Shown here: positions 60,931 to 64,000 of the stretch, piece by piece
How the letters are laid out: each line of letters opens with the position of its first letter
Numbering within the stretch: position 1 is the stretch's first letter
DNA from: VBDM01 sp964430565
GTDB lineage: Bacteria > Pseudomonadota > Gammaproteobacteria > Burkholderiales > SG8-39
DNA: 64,000 bases
Assembly (NCBI GenBank): GCA_964430565.1
Contig: CAYSFD010000048.1
Location: forward strand, 186,001 to 250,000
Direction of reading: 5' to 3'
Position numbers and translations under genes: made by a program
The notes under the pieces: generated by a model
Seen by the model: the letters and a program-made list of their open reading frames with translations, nothing else
The model's database searches: none
What the model was told of the DNA's origin: nothing

Positions 60931-62037
60931 CTACTGCCAGGGCATGAGCGAAGCGTGGATCACGTCGGGCACGCCCTGGCCGCCGACCGAGCGGATGGCG
61001 AGGTCCACGTCCTTCAGCCCGAAGCGGTGGGTGGTCACCTTCTCGAGCGGAAAGCGCTTGGATGCGAGCTGCGCGAGGGCGAGCTCGCAGGCCTTGTAGC
61101 TGTGGCCGCGCGCGCTCTTGATGGTGATGAACTTCACCGTCACCCTTTCCAGCGGGAAATTCGGGAACTCCTTCATCTCGCCCTGCACCACGATCGTCCC
61201 GCCCTTGCGCTTCAGGGCTTCCACGCCGAGCAGGATCGGCAGGGTCCCGGCGCCTGCGGTGCAGTCGAGCGCGACGTCGACGCCTTTGCCCCCGGTGATC
61301 TCCTTGATGCGCGCGAGCGGATCTTCTTTCTGCACGTCGATGACGTAGTCGGCGCCAAGCTCCTTCGCGACTTTCATGCGCGCGGCGTCCTTGGAGGTGC
61401 CCGTGACGATGATGAGCGAGGCGCCCGCCTGCTTGCAGATCACGGTCTGCGAGAGCCCCTGCTGGCCCGGGCCCTGGATGAGCACGCTCGAGTCATAGCC
61501 GACGCCGCCGTCGAACAGCGACCATTCGACGCCGTTCGCCATCGGCGTCACGAGTCCCGCAAGCTCGGGCGTGACGCCCGCAGGGACCTTGTGGACCACG
61601 GCGTTCCACGGCAGGTAAACGTACTGGGCAAAACCGCCCCACAGATGCGGCGCCCTCTCGGCCGACGTGTAGCCGTAGCGAATGCCGTCGGGGTTGGAGC
61701 GCCAGTCGGTGTTCTCGCAGTGACGGTACTGGCCCAGGTGGCACCACTCGCATTTGCCGCACATGACGTAGTGCTCGACGAACACCAGGTCGCCTTCCTT
61801 GAAGCCTTTTCGCCGGGTGAACTCGCGGCCCGCGCGGGCGATCGTGCCGATGTTCTCGTGCCCCATGATCACCGGGGCGTTCGAAGGCGGCGTCTTGTAC
61901 AACTTCACGTCGGTGCCGCAGATGCCGGCAACCTCCATCTTCATGAGCGCGCTGTCCTCGGGAATATCCGGCATGGGAAATTCGCGGATCTCGGTCCTGC
62001 TCGGGCCTATTCTTACGGCCGCCAATACTTTGTCCAC
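60931..62037 (-). CDS. Zinc-dependent alcohol/polyol dehydrogenase (MDR family)
   Basis: Medium-chain dehydrogenase of 368 residues. The catalytic zinc site has GICGTDVKLY and MGHENIG. The structural zinc cluster CGKCEWCHLGQYRHC is present. The nucleotide motif is IQGPGQQGLSQTVICKQAGA. GTG 62037 is chosen because GGAGGA lies six bases before it. Divergent from the LeuC-like gene. Substrate unknown. Confidence 0.88.
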   Translation of the reverse strand: MDKVLAAVRIGPSRTEIREFPMPDIPEDSALMKMEVAGICGTDVKLYKTPPSNAPVIMGHENIGTIARAGREFTRRKGFKEGDLVFVEHYVMCGKCEWCHLGQYRHCENTDWRSNPDGIRYGYTSAERAPHLWGGFAQYVYLPWNAVVHKVPAGVTPELAGLVTPMANGVEWSLFDGGVGYDSSVLIQGPGQQGLSQTVICKQAGASLIIVTGTSKDAARMKVAKELGADYVIDVQKEDPLARIKEITGGKGVDVALDCTAGAGTLPILLGVEALKRKGGTIVVQGEMKEFPNFPLERVTVKFITIKSARGHSYKACELALAQLASKRFPLEKVTTHRFGLKDVDLAIRSVGGQGVPDVIHASLMPWQ

Positions 62038-62171
62038 CTGCGCTCCTCCAGTTAAGAACCGTCGCTTGGCATTTTCCTCCCCCGAGAGATCGCAGTCCAC
62101 GTGCAAGCGCGGCGGTTTGGGCGTAGTCTTCTAGGGGATCACACCGCAGTCTATCGCTCCTCACGCTGAGC

Positions 62172-63434
62172 ATGCCCGTTCCGCAGACCCTCGCCCAGAA
62201 AATCGTCGCCCGCGCCGCCGGGCGCACGGCGGTGAACCCGGGCGAGATCGTCACCTGCAAGGTCGACCTCGCCATGTTCCACGATTCGAGCGGCCCGCGG
62301 CGGCTGCAACCCATGCTCGAGCGCCTCGGCGCGAAGGTCTGGGACCCCGAGCGCATCGTCCTCGTCACCGATCACTTCCTGCCCGCCGACGACGAGGAAA
62401 GCCGCGCGATCCAGCGCGTGACGCGCGACTGGGTGCGCGCGGTCGGCGTGAAGAACTTCTACGACGGGATCGGCATCTGCCACGTGGTGCTGCCGGAAAA
62501 AGGCCACCTGAGGCCGGGGATGTTCGCCGTCGGCGGCGATAGCCATTCGCCCACCGGCGGCGCGTTCGGTGCCTACATGTTCGGCATCGGCGCGACCGAG
62601 ATGCTCGGCGTCGTGGTCACGGGCGAAATCTGGCTGCGGGTTCCCGAAACGATCCTGCTGCACTGGCGCGGGCGCCTCGCGGACGGCGTGACGGCGAAAG
62701 ACATGATGCTGTTTCTCGCCGGCAGGTTCGGCCTGGACGGCGCGCACTACCAGGCGGTCGAGTTCGACGGCGAAGCGATCGCGGCGCTGCCCATGCAGGA
62801 GCGCATGACGCTCGCCAACATGTGCGCCGAGATCGGGGCGCAGACCGGGCTCATCGCGCCGGACGATGTGACGCGCGCCTACCTTCGTTCCGCCGGCGTG
62901 CGGGAAATCGAAACCAACGGCTGGCATACCGACCCGCGGGCGCCGCTTCGCGAGCGCCACGATTTCGACGCCGCGTCGCTCGTGCCCCAGGTCGCCGCGC
63001 CGCACAGCCCGGCGAACGCGCGCCCCGCGTCCGACTTCGCCGGAACGCGCGTCGATGTCGCCTACATCGGCGCCTGCACCGGCGCGAAGCTCGAGGACCT
63101 GCGCATGGCGGCGCGGGTGCTGAAAGGAAGGAAAGCGGCGATCGAGCTGATCGTCGCGCCCGCTTCGCTCAAGGACCAGGAAACGGCGCGCGCCGAAGGC
63201 ACCCTCGGCGTGCTCGAGGCCGCGGGTGCGAAGCTCTTCGCAACCGCCTGCGGCGCCTGCGCGGGCTACGGCTACCGCTTCGGGCCGAACCTCAACATCA
63301 TTTCCAGCATCGCCCGCAACTTCAAGGGGCGGATGGGCGATCCGGCCTCGAACATCTATCTCGGCTCGCCTTACACCGTTGCGGCGGCGGCGGTGCGCGG
63401 GACGATCGGCGATCCGCGGGAACTGCTCGCGTAG
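62172..63434 (+). CDS. Aconitase/3-isopropylmalate dehydratase large-subunit-like protein
   Basis: Protein of 420 residues of the LeuC/aconitase family. The [4Fe-4S] ligands are in YIGACTGAKLEDL and ATACGACAGYG. FAVGGDSHSPTGGAFGAYMFGIGATEM and the closing GSPYTVAAAAVRG match LeuC-type subunits. It resembles the archaeal-type/homoaconitase group in length. A small (LeuD) subunit gene would be expected next to it but is not present downstream within the window. Confidence 0.88.
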   Translation: MPVPQTLAQKIVARAAGRTAVNPGEIVTCKVDLAMFHDSSGPRRLQPMLERLGAKVWDPERIVLVTDHFLPADDEESRAIQRVTRDWVRAVGVKNFYDGIGICHVVLPEKGHLRPGMFAVGGDSHSPTGGAFGAYMFGIGATEMLGVVVTGEIWLRVPETILLHWRGRLADGVTAKDMMLFLAGRFGLDGAHYQAVEFDGEAIAALPMQERMTLANMCAEIGAQTGLIAPDDVTRAYLRSAGVREIETNGWHTDPRAPLRERHDFDAASLVPQVAAPHSPANARPASDFAGTRVDVAYIGACTGAKLEDLRMAARVLKGRKAAIELIVAPASLKDQETARAEGTLGVLEAAGAKLFATACGACAGYGYRFGPNLNIISSIARNFKGRMGDPASNIYLGSPYTVAAAAVRGTIGDPRELLA

Positions 63435-63531
63435 CTCCGTAGGCTGCGCAAAACGGATAACAGAATCTAAAATCAATTCGCCGAAGCCACGGGACTTCTG
63501 CAGGGTGCTTCGTGCCCCCCGAATCGGTTGG

Positions 63532-63582
63532 TTGATCTTTATGTCAACGCAGCATATAATACGTTGATGAATACATCAACGT
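63532..63582 (+). promoter_or_regulatory. Promoter and palindromic operator of the last HTH gene, predicted leaderless
   Basis: -35 TTGATC (63532-63537), 17-bp spacer, -10 TATAAT (63555-63560). The ATG at 63567 is six bases after the -10, so the transcript should begin at or beside it. A perfect inverted repeat, 9-bp arms ACGTTGATG and CATCAACGT around AATA (63561-63582), overlaps the start codon. A further TCAACG half-site lies at 63544-63549, between -35 and -10. This suggests self-repression. Confidence 0.7.
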
Positions 63583-64000
63583 TCATTCGTCCGGCCGATC
63601 TTCTGGATCAGATGTCCGGGGCCGCAAAGGCACGCTTTCCGACCGATTCGAGCTGGGCCCGGGCCTGCGGCCTGCCCAAGGAAACGCTTTCCAGGCTGAA
63701 ACGCAACCCCTCGTGCGATCTGCGTACTCTGGGAGCGCTCGCGCAGGCGGCGGGATGCACGTTGGTGGCCGTCCCCGCGACGGCACAGGACGGCGGGCAC
63801 ATGCCAAGATCGTTCGGCAGGGACCGTGAAGACGACCTGCTCGATCTCTGCGCGTCGGGGAACACGGACCCCAGCGCCTGGCGCGCGCACGGGCCCGACT
63901 TTTTCATGGGGGGGCTCGCCGTCTTGCTCGCAAGCGCCAGGGGATTCGAGCGGGAGAGGTATCTCAGGCTGGCCGAGGCGGTCCATCCCGGTGTTTCGGC
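63567..64000 (+). CDS. Helix-turn-helix regulator/antitoxin-like protein (3' truncated by window)
   Basis: The frame is open from ATG 63567 to the window end, about 144 codons. SSWARACGLPKETLSRLKRNP is a helix-turn-helix, and LGALAQAAGCTLVAVPA matches the end of XRE-type domains. The following polar stretch (DDLLDLCASGNTDPSAWRAHG) may be a partner-binding part, as in antitoxins whose toxin gene lies next. No toxin is visible in the window. A palindrome over the start suggests autoregulation. Confidence 0.7.
   Translation, partial: MNTSTFIRPADLLDQMSGAAKARFPTDSSWARACGLPKETLSRLKRNPSCDLRTLGALAQAAGCTLVAVPATAQDGGHMPRSFGRDREDDLLDLCASGNTDPSAWRAHGPDFFMGGLAVLLASARGFERERYLRLAEAVHPGVS

Overview
The window is a high-GC chromosomal segment that looks betaproteobacterial (Burkholderiales-like). 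The evidence is three Bug/TctC-type binding proteins, a pilE-fimT-pilV-pilW-pilX-pilY1 type IV pilus cluster, the ileS-lspA-ispH block, and a yjgA/pmbA/mog/esterase core block. I cannot name a genus.

Layout. 1-2.5 kb: ileS (3' part), lspA, ispH. 2.5-10.5 kb, minus strand: pilin and minor pilins ending in PilY1. 10.7 kb: an Irr-like Fur-family regulator on a promoter that predicts a leaderless mRNA, then tRNA-Thr(CGT) at 11.24 kb. 11.3-33.2 kb: a genomic island of about 21.9 kb. Its left end is the 3' half of the tRNA. Its right end is a 48-bp copy of that half (33180-33227) beside a decayed tyrosine integrase. 33.3-41.4 kb: core genes resume (PilZ-like protein, esterase, mog, yjgA, pmbA, XRE regulator, malate synthase). 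41.4-64 kb: a catabolic accessory region with a Rieske oxygenase and a dihydroxyphthalate-decarboxylase-like protein, a feruloyl-CoA-synthase-like ligase, a Liv-type ABC transporter, a uronate/hydroxyacid cluster with a TRAP transporter, an alcohol dehydrogenase, an orphan LeuC-like dehydratase and toxin-antitoxin pairs.

Island cargo. The island carries four PuuE/NodB-type deacetylase-fold proteins, two MmgE/PrpD proteins, two intact and one broken isochorismatase-type amidohydrolases, an Asp/Glu-racemase-fold protein without the two cysteines, an AtuA-like DUF1446 protein with DUF4387, two SDRs (one without YxxxK), a flavoprotein, a quinone oxidoreductase, a NIPSNAP protein, a complete Liv-type importer and two Bug proteins. 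Many genes overlap by 4 bp (ATGA, GTGA or TTGA), so they are probably co-translated. The mix suggests uptake and breakdown of an amide- or ureide-containing organic acid, but the substrate is unknown. This is the best candidate for an undescribed system. The island is also decaying: a PhyH pseudogene, a frameshifted amidase, a 48-bp SDR remnant that supplies the end of a PrpD gene, and an internally deleted integrase.

Regulatory points. At two unrelated transporters a strong intrinsic terminator lies between the binding-protein gene and the permease, and the permease start codon follows the T-tract by 1-3 nt with no visible Shine-Dalgarno. Two regulators have a -10 box that ends 6 nt before ATG. 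The GntR/TRAP divergent region has three TCTTGACGAC-type repeats exactly 16 bp apart.
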